The position numbers and the translations under genes were made by a program. Shown one piece after another: positions 8,664 to 16,648 of a stretch of DNA of 64,000 bases (within the stretch, counting starts at the first letter, position 1; each line of letters starts with the position of its first letter). This DNA is from Marinobacter maroccanus (lineage in GTDB: Bacteria > Pseudomonadota > Gammaproteobacteria > Pseudomonadales > Oleiphilaceae), in contig NZ_PSSX01000010.1 in NCBI RefSeq assembly GCF_002933275.1, positions 1 through 64,000 on the forward strand, read 5' to 3'. The notes beneath the pieces were generated by a model, which was given only the letters and a program-made list of their open reading frames with translations, made no database searches and was not told the DNA's origin.

Positions 8664-9724
8664 TGAAACCGGAACTGACCATTCAGTTGATGGATACCCA
8701 CGCCGGCGGTGATGTCAGCCGGATCGTGACCGGCGGGATTGATCTGTTGCCCGGCGATACGGTTCGGGCACAGATGGAGTACCTGCGGGATGACGCCGAT
8801 GGCCTGCGCCGGCTTTTGTTGGAAGAACCATACGGTGTGCCGGAAATGTCTGTGGATTTGCTGGTGCCGCCAACGGATCCGCGCGCCGCGGCCGGTTATA
8901 TCATCATGGAAGTTATGGGTTACCCCATATACTCAGGCTCCAATACCATCTGTACGGCCACTGCAGTGCTGGAATCGGGCATCGTGCCGAAACAGGAAGG
9001 CAAACAGAACTTTCTCCTGGAGTCTCCCGCTGGCCTGGTTCAAATTGAGGCGACGGTGCACGACGGCGTGGTGGAAGCCATCACCTGTGAGGGGTTGCCC
9101 AGCTATATCCACACCTACAAGGCCACCATCGACGTGCCCTCACTGGGTGAGATTACCTACAGTGTTGCCTACAGTGGCGGCTTTTATGCGTTGGTGGACG
9201 CGTCCAGTCTGGGCTTTGATCTGACCCTGGACGAAGAGCGCAAGCTGTCGGAAACCGCCCACGCCATCGTTGAGGCCATCCAGGCCGAGCGGGGCTTCTC
9301 CCATTACACCCTTGGCGATGTGGGGCCGTTGCCGTTCCTCCACTTCATGGGGCCGGTGGAGCATGTGGCAGAGGGCTATTACCGGTCACGGTCCGCAACC
9401 TATGTGCATCCCGGTGTGATCTGCCGGAGCACAACGGGCACCGGCACCTCCGCGCGCCTGGCGCTGATGAACTACGAAGGCAGCATAAAGCCGGGCGACA
9501 AGCTCGAAACCGTTTCCCTGAGAGAGACCGGTTTTATCGGGGAATTTACCTCCGTCGAGGAAGAGGGCGAGTACCAGGTGATCAAGAACAGCATCACCGG
9601 CAAGGGTTATGTCATCGCCCGCTCCGACATTGTGGTCAACTGCGATGATCCCATGGTTGAGTGCGGATCCCTCCACCACATTCTGTCCAGCCGCCATACC
9701 GGAAAAATTACCTCTCAATCCTGA
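8663..9724 (+). CDS. Proline racemase / hydroxyproline epimerase-dehydratase family protein
   Basis: A 353-residue member of PF05544: MDTHAGGDVSRIV, PRAAAGYIIMEVMGYP and GTGTSARLA. In racemases two cysteines act as bases. Here the first (usual CGHG) is Ser91 in SGSNT and the second (usual PCGTGTS) is Thr258 in TTGTGTS. A Cys-lacking pair argues against proline racemase and towards a dehydratase-like or new activity. The TGATG overlap with the MDR gene sets the start at 8663; the upstream in-frame ATG at 8621 is inside that gene. A terminator follows. Confidence 0.83.
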   Translation: MKPELTIQLMDTHAGGDVSRIVTGGIDLLPGDTVRAQMEYLRDDADGLRRLLLEEPYGVPEMSVDLLVPPTDPRAAAGYIIMEVMGYPIYSGSNTICTATAVLESGIVPKQEGKQNFLLESPAGLVQIEATVHDGVVEAITCEGLPSYIHTYKATIDVPSLGEITYSVAYSGGFYALVDASSLGFDLTLDEERKLSETAHAIVEAIQAERGFSHYTLGDVGPLPFLHFMGPVEHVAEGYYRSRSATYVHPGVICRSTTGTGTSARLALMNYEGSIKPGDKLETVSLRETGFIGEFTSVEEEGEYQVIKNSITGKGYVIARSDIVVNCDDPMVECGSLHHILSSRHTGKITSQS

Positions 9725-9745
9725 GGTCCTTTCCGGATCTCTTTC

Positions 9746-9776
9746 CCGGGCGCGACATGCCGCTGCGCCCGGTTTT
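9746..9776 (+). terminator. Intrinsic terminator
   Basis: CCGGGCGC (9746-9753) pairs perfectly with GCGCCCGG (9765-9772) and is followed by TTTT. It closes the MDR/proline-racemase-fold operon, 22 bases after the stop. Confidence 0.75.
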
Positions 9777-9820
9777 CCACCTCATAAAACCAGGCAGATT
9801 TCTTCCTTTTTCGTCTAAAG

Positions 9821-9842
9821 TTTACCTTTACGTAAAGTGAAG
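9821..9842. promoter_or_regulatory. Near-palindromic operator, LiuR-like, copy 1
   Basis: The 22-bp site is centred on CTTTACGTAAAG and flanked by TTTAC on the left and GTGAAG on the right, about 55 bases before the acyl-CoA synthetase start. It shares the TTTACGTA core and half-site spacing with the site at 12771. The architecture resembles that known for LiuR (MerR family), which controls branched-chain amino-acid degradation genes in proteobacteria. The regulator is not in the window. Confidence 0.6.
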
Positions 9843-9896
9843 CCTGTGCTAAACCTTGACCCGTGCTTTCGATGATAAAAACAACAGGAGTTGAGA

Positions 9897-11546
9897 ATGA
9901 GCCTTCCGGAATATACCGACGTTTACAACAACTTCGATCCTGCTGCTCTGGAAGCGGACATCCTGGATGGACGTCTGGATAGCGGGCTCAACGTGTGCCA
10001 CGAAATCTGCGACAAATGGGCGGATGACCCAAGTCGGGTTGCCCTTTACTACGAAACAGAGGATGGCGGTGATGGCAGTCTGACTTTCGCTGAATTGAAA
10101 GAGGCCTCTGCACGGTTCGCCCATTATCTGAAATCCCAGGGTATCGGCAAGGGCGACCGGGTGGCTGCACTCCTGCCGCGCACTCCGGAGCTGCTGATAG
10201 TTATTGCCGGTACCCTCCGTGCCGGTGCCGTGTATCAGCCGCTGTTTACTGCCTTTGGTTCCGGTGCGATCGAATACCGTTTTGAGCGGGCCAGTACCAA
10301 GCTGGTGGTGACCAACCCTGAGAACTATCCCAAGCTGAACGATGTCAAAGTCTGCCCGCCGGTGGTTGGTGTCAACGCCAGTGAGATTGGTGCAGACATC
10401 CCTGATTTCCAGGAAACCCTCGCGGCTCAGTCCAGTGAGTTTGAGCCTGTCATGATCAAGGGCGACGATCCGTTCCTCCAGATGTTCACCTCCGGAACCG
10501 TGGGTAAATCCAAGGGCGTTGCCGTTCCCGCCAAGGCGCTGCTGGCGTTCTATGTCTACATGAAGTACGCCATCGATCTGCAGGACGGCGACAAGTTCTG
10601 GAACGTAGCCGATCCCGGTTGGGCTTACGGGCTTTACTATGCCGTGGTTGGGCCTCTTCTGATGGGCCATGCGACACACTTCAATCCGGGCGGATTTACC
10701 CCGGAATCCACCTACGACATGATCCGGAAATACAAGATCACCAACCTGGCAGCAGCGCCCACGGCGTACCGCCTGCTGAAGGCCAACGATCACGTGCTGC
10801 CGGAAGGCGAGAACCTGGGCTTGCGCGTTGCCAGCAGTGCCGGCGAGCCTCTGAACCCGGAAGTGGTGAACTGGATTCGCAACCGTCACTTCTGCCCGGT
10901 GAAAGACCACTACGGCCAGACCGAGACCGGCATGACCTGCTGCAACTTCCACGGCCTTGCGCATCCGGTACGTGAGGGTTCCATGGGCTATGCCTCCCCG
11001 GGCCACAAGGTTGTCGCGCTGAACGAGAAAAACGAAGAAGTGGGCGAGGGCGAAGTTGGTCAGTTGGCTGTCGATGTGAAGGCCTCACCGCTGTTCCACT
11101 TTGACGGTTACACCTGGGGTGAAAAAGACCCGTTCGTTAACGGCTACTACCTCACCGGCGACATGGTTATCAACCACGGCAATGGCAACTTCTCCTTCAG
11201 TGGCCGGGATGATGACATTATCACCACGGCCGGCTACCGCGTGGGGCCAGCGGATGTCGAAAGCACGCTCCTCGAGCACGCCGCTGTGGCGGAATCGGGT
11301 GTTGTCGGCAAGCCGGATGAAAAGCGCGGTTCCATCATCAAGGCTTATGTGGTGATCAAGGGCGATTATGCTCTTGGAGACGAGCAGGCCCTGAAAGACG
11401 AACTTCAGGAACTGGTGCGTCGCAGGCTCTCTACCCACGCCTTCCCGCGGGAAATCGAGTTTGTTGATGAGTTGCCCAAGACACCCAGTGGAAAAATCCA
11501 GCGGTTCGTTCTGCGTAATCAGGCCAAGGAAGAAATCGGCGCATGA
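9897..11546 (+). CDS. AMP-dependent acyl-CoA synthetase (acetyl-CoA synthetase-like)
   Basis: A 549-residue ANL-superfamily ligase that activates a carboxylate via acyl-AMP to acyl-CoA. Motifs: FTSGTVGKSKG (A3, P-loop-like), YGQTETG (A5), YLTGD (A7), GRDDDIITTAGYRVGP (A8 hinge) and TPSGKIQRF with the catalytic Lys (A10). The overall pattern is closer to acetyl-CoA or medium-chain synthetases than to FadD. AGGAG lies 6 bases before ATG 9897; a TTG at 9891 is less likely. It heads a tightly coupled trio with a thioesterase and a hydrolase, preceding a LIV-type transporter under the same operator type, so a short or branched acid is a plausible substrate (inference). Confidence 0.9.
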   Translation: MSLPEYTDVYNNFDPAALEADILDGRLDSGLNVCHEICDKWADDPSRVALYYETEDGGDGSLTFAELKEASARFAHYLKSQGIGKGDRVAALLPRTPELLIVIAGTLRAGAVYQPLFTAFGSGAIEYRFERASTKLVVTNPENYPKLNDVKVCPPVVGVNASEIGADIPDFQETLAAQSSEFEPVMIKGDDPFLQMFTSGTVGKSKGVAVPAKALLAFYVYMKYAIDLQDGDKFWNVADPGWAYGLYYAVVGPLLMGHATHFNPGGFTPESTYDMIRKYKITNLAAAPTAYRLLKANDHVLPEGENLGLRVASSAGEPLNPEVVNWIRNRHFCPVKDHYGQTETGMTCCNFHGLAHPVREGSMGYASPGHKVVALNEKNEEVGEGEVGQLAVDVKASPLFHFDGYTWGEKDPFVNGYYLTGDMVINHGNGNFSFSGRDDDIITTAGYRVGPADVESTLLEHAAVAESGVVGKPDEKRGSIIKAYVVIKGDYALGDEQALKDELQELVRRRLSTHAFPREIEFVDELPKTPSGKIQRFVLRNQAKEEIGA

Positions 11547-11959
11547 TCATTACGTTTGAAGAGCTGCAGGCCTTCCTTGATGAACAGTTTCCGCAGGGGG
11601 AAGCCTACGGCACCCTGCAGAAGCTCGGGGATGGCTGGGCAGAAATGAAACTGGAAGTGGATGAGGCGCATCTCAGGCCCGGAGGAACCGTATCCGGGCC
11701 AGCTATGATGGGGTTGGCAGACGTTACCCTGTATGCCGCGCTGTTGAGCAAGATCGGTCTGGTGCCGCTGGCAGTGACCACCAACCTCAATATCAACTTC
11801 CTCCGCAAGCCGGTGGCCCATCAGCCCATCTGGGCCCGGGCGACCATGCTGAAAGTGGGCCGCACCATGGGTGTGGGTGAGGTGTTTGTCTACTCTGAAG
11901 GCGCGGAAGAGCCGGTGGCCCACTCCACCATGACCTACTCAATTCCTCCAAACCGGTAA
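11543..11959 (+). CDS. PaaI-type hotdog thioesterase
   Basis: A 138-residue hotdog-fold protein: LRPGGTVSGPAMMGLADVTLYAAL (the family's helix with the catalytic Asp) and TTNLNINFLRKP. Members hydrolyse acyl-CoA or phenylacetyl-CoA-like thioesters and often relieve CoA sequestration. Its ATG overlaps the stop of the synthetase (ATGA), so ligase and thioesterase are translationally coupled; they may form a salvage pair for misprimed CoA esters. Confidence 0.87.
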   Translation: MIITFEELQAFLDEQFPQGEAYGTLQKLGDGWAEMKLEVDEAHLRPGGTVSGPAMMGLADVTLYAALLSKIGLVPLAVTTNLNINFLRKPVAHQPIWARATMLKVGRTMGVGEVFVYSEGAEEPVAHSTMTYSIPPNR

Positions 11960-11963
11960 GTCC

Positions 11964-12767
11964 ATGCAGATTCGTGACATGATGGTGCCGGTAGGCGATG
12001 GTGTTGAGCTGGAAGTGAGGCGGATCCAGCACGCGGAACCGAAAGGGCCGGTGCTGGTTTTTCTCCATGAATCCCTTGGCAGCATCGCGCTGTGGCGAAA
12101 GTTCCCGGAAAGAATGGCGAAAGCCACTGGCTGCGATGCGCTGATCTACAATCGGCAGGGCTACGGCCACTCTTCTGACGAAGAACTTCCTCGCCCTTAC
12201 GATTACCTTGAGGTTGCAGGCCATCGGTGGTTGCCCCGATTGCTGGACAAGCTCGAGATCAGGGATGTTGTGCTGGTAGGGCATAGCGACGGAGGTTCCA
12301 TTGCCCTTGTGGCCGCTGGCACCCTGGGTGGCCGTGTGAAGTCGCTGGTAACCATGGCCGCACACATCTATGCGGATCACCTCACCCTCGCTGGTATAGA
12401 GGAGATGGCCGTTCGCTATCGGGAGACGGATATACGGGATCGTCTGGTCCGCTATCACGGCAACCGGACTGACGACCTATTCAACGCCTGGCAGACAGTC
12501 TGGCGGGACGAAGGGTTCCAATCAGCCATGGATTTCAGTCGGTGGCTGGCGGCAATCGAATGTCCGGCTATCATCATTCAGGGGGAGAACGATGAATACG
12601 GAGTACCTGAGCAGGTAACGGATATTGTTGCAGGTATCGGGGAAAATGCCCGCGGGGTCTTTCTCGAAGACGCCGGGCACTCTCCACACCTGGAAAAGCA
12701 GGACCAGGTAGTAGACCTTCTATACGACTTTTTGCGTAGCGAGAGTGTACTTAAAAACTGCAATTAA
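11964..12767 (+). CDS. Alpha/beta hydrolase
   Basis: A 267-residue alpha/beta hydrolase. The oxyanion region is FLHESLGS, the nucleophile elbow is VGHSDGGS (Ser about 112), the acid is in QGENDEYG and the His is in DAGHSPH near the C-terminus. All triad residues are present, so it should be active. It starts 4 bases after the thioesterase and shares that operon. The family covers esterases, lipases and C-C hydrolases; the substrate cannot be assigned. The stop is directly followed by the promoter of the transporter operon. Confidence 0.87.
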   Translation: MQIRDMMVPVGDGVELEVRRIQHAEPKGPVLVFLHESLGSIALWRKFPERMAKATGCDALIYNRQGYGHSSDEELPRPYDYLEVAGHRWLPRLLDKLEIRDVVLVGHSDGGSIALVAAGTLGGRVKSLVTMAAHIYADHLTLAGIEEMAVRYRETDIRDRLVRYHGNRTDDLFNAWQTVWRDEGFQSAMDFSRWLAAIECPAIIIQGENDEYGVPEQVTDIVAGIGENARGVFLEDAGHSPHLEKQDQVVDLLYDFLRSESVLKNCN

Positions 12768-12770
12768 GTG

Positions 12771-12800
12771 TTGACGTTTACGTATACGTCAATCTAATCT
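12771..12800 (+). promoter_or_regulatory. Promoter with LiuR-like operator, copy 2
   Basis: TTGACG (12771-12776) makes a -35 box, embedded in a near-perfect 22-bp palindrome (12771-12792, core ACGTTTACGTATACGT). A candidate -10, TAATCT, ends at 12800, spacing 18, longer than the optimum, as at MerR-family promoters. Only two positions break dyad symmetry. It should drive the LIV transporter operon from 12846. It matches the site at 9821. Confidence 0.62.
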
Positions 12801-12845
12801 GGTAGTCAGATAAAACGCACAACAATAACAAAGGTAGATTGGCTC

Positions 12846-13649
12846 ATGAGTGAACAGTACGTTCTGGAGACCCGTAACCTTGTCAAAGAATTCAAGGGCT
12901 TTGTTGCGGTCGACGACGTGAACCTGAAGGTTGAGAAAGGCCATATTCACGCCCTGATCGGCCCTAACGGTGCCGGCAAGACTACGGTCTTCAATCTGCT
13001 CACCAAATTCTTGATCCCGACCCGGGGCCAGATCCTGTTCAAGGGTCAGGACATCACTACCATGAAGTCCGCCGCCATCGCCCGCCAGGGCATTGTACGC
13101 TCGTTTCAGATCTCAGCCGTATTCCCGCACATGACCGCGCTGGAGAACATCCGGGTCGCCTTACAGACCTTTGAGGGTACCTCCTTCAGTTTCTGGAAAT
13201 CCGGTAATTCCCTGCACAAGCTCAACCAGCGTTGCATGGAGCTTCTGGATGCCGTGGGCCTGGCTGAATTCGCCAACACCACCACCGTAGAATTGGCTTA
13301 CGGGCGCAAACGGGCGCTGGAACTGGCGACCACGCTTGCCATGGAGCCGCAACTGCTGTTGCTCGACGAGCCGACCCAGGGCATGGGTTCGGAAGACGTT
13401 GATCGCGTTGTGGAGCTGGTGCGCAAGGCTGCGGAGGGACGAACTGTGCTGATGGTTGAGCACAACCTCAGTGTGGTCAGCAAGTTGTGTGATCGCATCA
13501 CTGTGCTGGCCCAGGGTGCCGTTCTGACCGAAGGCGATTACGCAGCGGTTTCCGGCGATCCACGGGTTCGCGAGGTTTATATGGGTAGTGATGGTAGCGG
13601 AGAGCGCGGCACCACCGCCGACAGTGATCAGGCGGAGGCAGCGCAATGA
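12846..13649 (+). CDS. LIV-type ABC transporter ATPase (LivG-like)
   Basis: A 267-residue ATP-binding subunit: Walker A IGPNGAGKTT, Q-loop IVRSFQIS, family-type signature LAYGRKRALELA in place of LSGGQ, Walker B LLLLDEPTQGM and the switch His in VEHN. This matches LivG of branched-chain amino-acid transporters (HAAT family). The C-terminal 25 residues are a low-complexity Gly/Ser/Asp/Glu tail. ATGA overlap couples it to the second ATPase. Confidence 0.92.
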   Translation: MSEQYVLETRNLVKEFKGFVAVDDVNLKVEKGHIHALIGPNGAGKTTVFNLLTKFLIPTRGQILFKGQDITTMKSAAIARQGIVRSFQISAVFPHMTALENIRVALQTFEGTSFSFWKSGNSLHKLNQRCMELLDAVGLAEFANTTTVELAYGRKRALELATTLAMEPQLLLLDEPTQGMGSEDVDRVVELVRKAAEGRTVLMVEHNLSVVSKLCDRITVLAQGAVLTEGDYAAVSGDPRVREVYMGSDGSGERGTTADSDQAEAAQ

Positions 13650-14368
13650 CCACGAAATCCGATCGCGAGTACGAACAGCTCCGTTTGTCCGGATTGCATG
13701 CCTTTTACGGCGAATCCCACATCCTCCACGGCATCGACATGGTGGTGAACCGCGGGGAATTGGTGACTTTGTTGGGCCGGAATGGTGCGGGCCGCAGCAC
13801 AACGCTCAAAGCCATCATGAACATGGTTGGCCGGCGAACCGGATCCATAATGATTAACGGTGAGGAGACCATGTCCTGTGCGCCTCACCATATTGCCAGG
13901 TTGGGTGTCGGGTATTGCCCCGAACATCGGGGCATTTTTTCCTCACTGAGTGTCCAGGAGAACCTGACGCTACCGCCCGTCGTGCGTAGCGGCGGTATGA
14001 GTCTGGAAGAAATCTACAACATGTTCCCCAACCTCTATGAGCGACGCTTCAGCCAGGGCACCAAGCTGTCCGGTGGCGAGCAGCAGATGCTGGCCATGGC
14101 GCGTATTCTGCGCACAGGCGCCAATATGCTGCTGCTGGACGAGATCACCGAGGGCCTGGCGCCGGTTATTGTAGAAAAGCTGGGAGAGGTCCTGATTGCC
14201 CTTAAAAACAAGGGCCTGACCATTGTCCTGGTTGAACAGAATTTCCACTTCGCAGCACCGTTAGCCGACCGTCATTACGTTGTTGAGCACGGTCAGATTG
14301 TGGAAGAAGTCAGCGCCAACGAACTGAGTGCCAAGCAGTCGGTGCTGGATAGCTATTTGGGGGTCTGA
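13646..14368 (+). CDS. LIV-type ABC transporter ATPase (LivF-like) with Arg in Walker A
   Basis: A 240-residue second ATPase: LLGRNGAGRSTTLKAI, LSGGEQQMLAMARIL, LLLDEITEGLAP and VEQNF. The invariant Walker A lysine is replaced by Arg50 (codon CGC); the signature, Walker B glutamate and switch region are intact. A heterodimer with the canonical LivG-like subunit may still hydrolyse ATP at one composite site. It overlaps the upstream ATPase by ATGA and is followed by the binding-protein gene. Confidence 0.9.
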   Translation: MTTKSDREYEQLRLSGLHAFYGESHILHGIDMVVNRGELVTLLGRNGAGRSTTLKAIMNMVGRRTGSIMINGEETMSCAPHHIARLGVGYCPEHRGIFSSLSVQENLTLPPVVRSGGMSLEEIYNMFPNLYERRFSQGTKLSGGEQQMLAMARILRTGANMLLLDEITEGLAPVIVEKLGEVLIALKNKGLTIVLVEQNFHFAAPLADRHYVVEHGQIVEEVSANELSAKQSVLDSYLGV

Positions 14369-14440
14369 TCCCGGATAGGACGAGAGCAAGAAAAGCAACA
14401 ACAACCCGAACCAACGCAAGACAGTAGCGGAGATACAACA

Positions 14441-15652
14441 ATGACAATGATGAAAAAGCTTCTGACATCAGCCGTTGCATCAGCCATGATGGCAAGCGGA
14501 GCCCAGGCGGCCATTTCCAACGACACGGTCAAGATCGGTTATCTGGCGGACATGTCCGGCACCTACCGTGACCTCGCTGGACCTAACGGCCTGAAGGCCC
14601 TGGAAATGGCGATTGCCGATTTCGGCGGCCAGGTAAACGGCGCCAAGATTGAAGTGGTCAGTGCCGATGACCGTAACAGCCCGGATACCTCATCCAGCAC
14701 AGTCCGTCGCTGGGTTGAAAACGAGGACGTAGACCTCGTAGCCGGTATGGTGGCCTCCTCTGTTTCCATCGCCGTGAGCAAGATCCTGGAAGAAAACGAT
14801 CGCCTCGGTATCATCTCCGGCTCAGCCGCTTCCAGCATCACGAACGAGCACTGTACTCCCAACCACATCCACTATGTTTACGACACCTACCCGCTGGCCA
14901 ACGGCACTGCCAGCGCGGTTGTTAAAGAAGGTGGCAAAACCTGGTACATGCTGACTGCGGACTATGCGTTCGGTCACGCACTGGAAGGTGATGTAACACG
15001 CGTTGTTGAAGCCAACGGCGGTGAAATTGTGGGTACTGTTCGCCACCCGTTCCCGACCCAGGATTTCTCATCGTTCATTCTTCAGGCTCAGGCTTCCGGC
15101 GCTGATGTCATCGGTCTGGCGAATGCCGGCGCTGACACCACCAACGCCATCACCACCGCCAGTGAATTCGGTGTAACCCAGTCTGGCCAGACTCTGGCGG
15201 CACTGCTGCTGTTCCTGACGGACGTTCATGCGCTCGGTGCGCAGACTGCCCAGGGCATCCAGCTCACCACAGGCTGGTACTGGGACATGAACGATGAGAC
15301 CCGTGAGTGGTCTGATCGCTTCATGGAAGAAACCGGCGTACGCCCGACCATGGTTCACGCAGGTATCTACTCCAGCACCATGCAGTACCTGAATGCCGTT
15401 GACGCCACCGGATCTGACGATGCCCAGACTGTGCGCAAGCAGATGATGGACACTCCGATCAACGACATGTTTGCCAAGAACGGCAAGATCCGTGTTGACG
15501 GCCGCATGGTGCATGATATGTACCTGGCGGAAGTGAAGACCCCGGCCGAGTCCAAGAACGAGTGGGATCTGTACAAGATTCTGCGGACCATCCCGGCCGA
15601 AGAGTCCTACCGTCCGCTCTCCGAGAGCAAGTGCAAGCTGGTCAATAACTAA
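14441..15652 (+). CDS. LIV-type periplasmic solute-binding protein
   Basis: A 403-residue peripla_BP_6 protein. The Sec signal peptide is about residues 1-23 (MMKKLLTSAVASAMMASGAQA). The mature protein opens VKIGYLADMSGTYRDLAGPNG, typical of HAAT-family amide or amino-acid receptors. It delivers the ligand to the two permeases downstream. Close relatives include receptors for branched-chain amino acids, urea and aromatic or short-chain acids, and the adjacent acyl-CoA synthetase makes an organic acid possible. GCGGAGA sits 7 bases before the ATG. Confidence 0.9.
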   Translation: MTMMKKLLTSAVASAMMASGAQAAISNDTVKIGYLADMSGTYRDLAGPNGLKALEMAIADFGGQVNGAKIEVVSADDRNSPDTSSSTVRRWVENEDVDLVAGMVASSVSIAVSKILEENDRLGIISGSAASSITNEHCTPNHIHYVYDTYPLANGTASAVVKEGGKTWYMLTADYAFGHALEGDVTRVVEANGGEIVGTVRHPFPTQDFSSFILQAQASGADVIGLANAGADTTNAITTASEFGVTQSGQTLAALLLFLTDVHALGAQTAQGIQLTTGWYWDMNDETREWSDRFMEETGVRPTMVHAGIYSSTMQYLNAVDATGSDDAQTVRKQMMDTPINDMFAKNGKIRVDGRMVHDMYLAEVKTPAESKNEWDLYKILRTIPAEESYRPLSESKCKLVNN

Positions 15653-15665
15653 AAGCGACCGTTTT

Positions 15666-15697
15666 GGGTTCGTCCTGCAACAGGGCAGGGCGAACCC
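15666..15697 (+). promoter_or_regulatory. Intercistronic hairpin between binding protein and permease
   Basis: GGGTTCG (15666-15672) pairs with CGAACCC (15691-15697), and the interior can pair further (CCTG with CAGG). There is no T-run, so it is more likely an mRNA-stabilising or partial-attenuation structure that keeps binding-protein mRNA in excess over permease mRNA. Confidence 0.45.
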
Positions 15698-15758
15698 ATG
15701 ACAACGGAAAAAAACAAAGCCAAAAAACAATCCCTGTGCTGCTTCTGGAGTTAGCCCA

Positions 15759-16646
15759 ATGTCCATGATTTTCGGCGTCCCTTTAGCTGTGCTATCCGGC
15801 CAGCTCCTGATCGGAATAATCAACGGCGCCTTTTACGCCCTGCTGAGCCTTGGGCTCGCGGTCATCTTCGGTCTGCTGAAGATCATCAACTTCGCCCATG
15901 GTGCCATGTATATGCTCGGCGCCATGACCACCGTCCTGATGTTCGATTATCTGGGCGTGAACTACTGGGTCGCCTTATTGTTGGCACCTCTTCTGGTCGG
16001 TGCCTTTGGTGTCGCCATTGAATATTTTTTACTGCGTCGCATCGCGGGGCAGGATCACATCTATAGCCTGCTGCTGACATTCGGTATCGCGCTGATCATT
16101 TCAGGTGTACTGGTAAATTGGTTTGGGGTTTCAGGCCTTCGCTACGCCATGCCGGACATGTTCAAGGGCGGCGTAAACCTCGGCTTCATGTTCATGCCCT
16201 ACTACCGTGCGTGGGTTATCGTAGCGGCACTGGTCGTCTGCTTTGGAACCTGGTTCGTGATTGAGAAAACCAAGCTGGGAGCCTACCTGCGGGCCGGTAC
16301 TGAAGATTCCCAGTTGATGCAGGGTTTTGGCATCAACGTACCGTTGTTGATCAGCCTCACTTACGGGTTTGGTGTGGCGCTGGCCGCCTTCGCCGGTGTT
16401 CTGGCCGCGCCCATTTATTCGGTGACTCCGGTCATGGGGTCAGCCACACTGATTACGGTATTCGCCGTGGTGGTCATCGGCGGCATGGGCTCCATCGGCG
16501 GTGCCATTATCACGGGTATTCTGATGGGCGTTATTGAAGGGCTTACCAAAACCTTCTACCCGCCGGCATCCTCGGCGGTCATCTTCCTGGTCATGGTTCT
16601 GGTTCTTATGTTCCGGCCCAGTGGCTTGTTCGGTAAGGAGGCATAA
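15759..16646 (+). CDS. LIV-type ABC permease (LivH-like)
   Basis: A 295-residue inner-membrane permease (BPD_transp_2) with about eight hydrophobic segments; it begins with INGAFYALLSLGLAVIFGLLKIINFAHGAM, the LivH hallmark, and carries VVVIGGMGSIGGAIITG near the C-terminus. It pairs with the LivM-like subunit to form the channel. GGAG lies 8 bases before the ATG; the next gene starts 2 bases after its stop. Confidence 0.92.
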   Translation: MSMIFGVPLAVLSGQLLIGIINGAFYALLSLGLAVIFGLLKIINFAHGAMYMLGAMTTVLMFDYLGVNYWVALLLAPLLVGAFGVAIEYFLLRRIAGQDHIYSLLLTFGIALIISGVLVNWFGVSGLRYAMPDMFKGGVNLGFMFMPYYRAWVIVAALVVCFGTWFVIEKTKLGAYLRAGTEDSQLMQGFGINVPLLISLTYGFGVALAAFAGVLAAPIYSVTPVMGSATLITVFAVVVIGGMGSIGGAIITGILMGVIEGLTKTFYPPASSAVIFLVMVLVLMFRPSGLFGKEA

Positions 16647-16648
16647 AC

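Noticed and set aside
9849..11006. 385-codon minus-strand frame
   Set aside because: A shadow of the acyl-CoA synthetase on the opposite strand, favoured by high GC; the sense strand has all ANL motifs.
13161..13802. 213-codon minus-strand frame across the two LIV ATPase genes
   Set aside because: Antisense to Walker B and signature regions of two clear ATPases; His/Gln-rich artefact composition.
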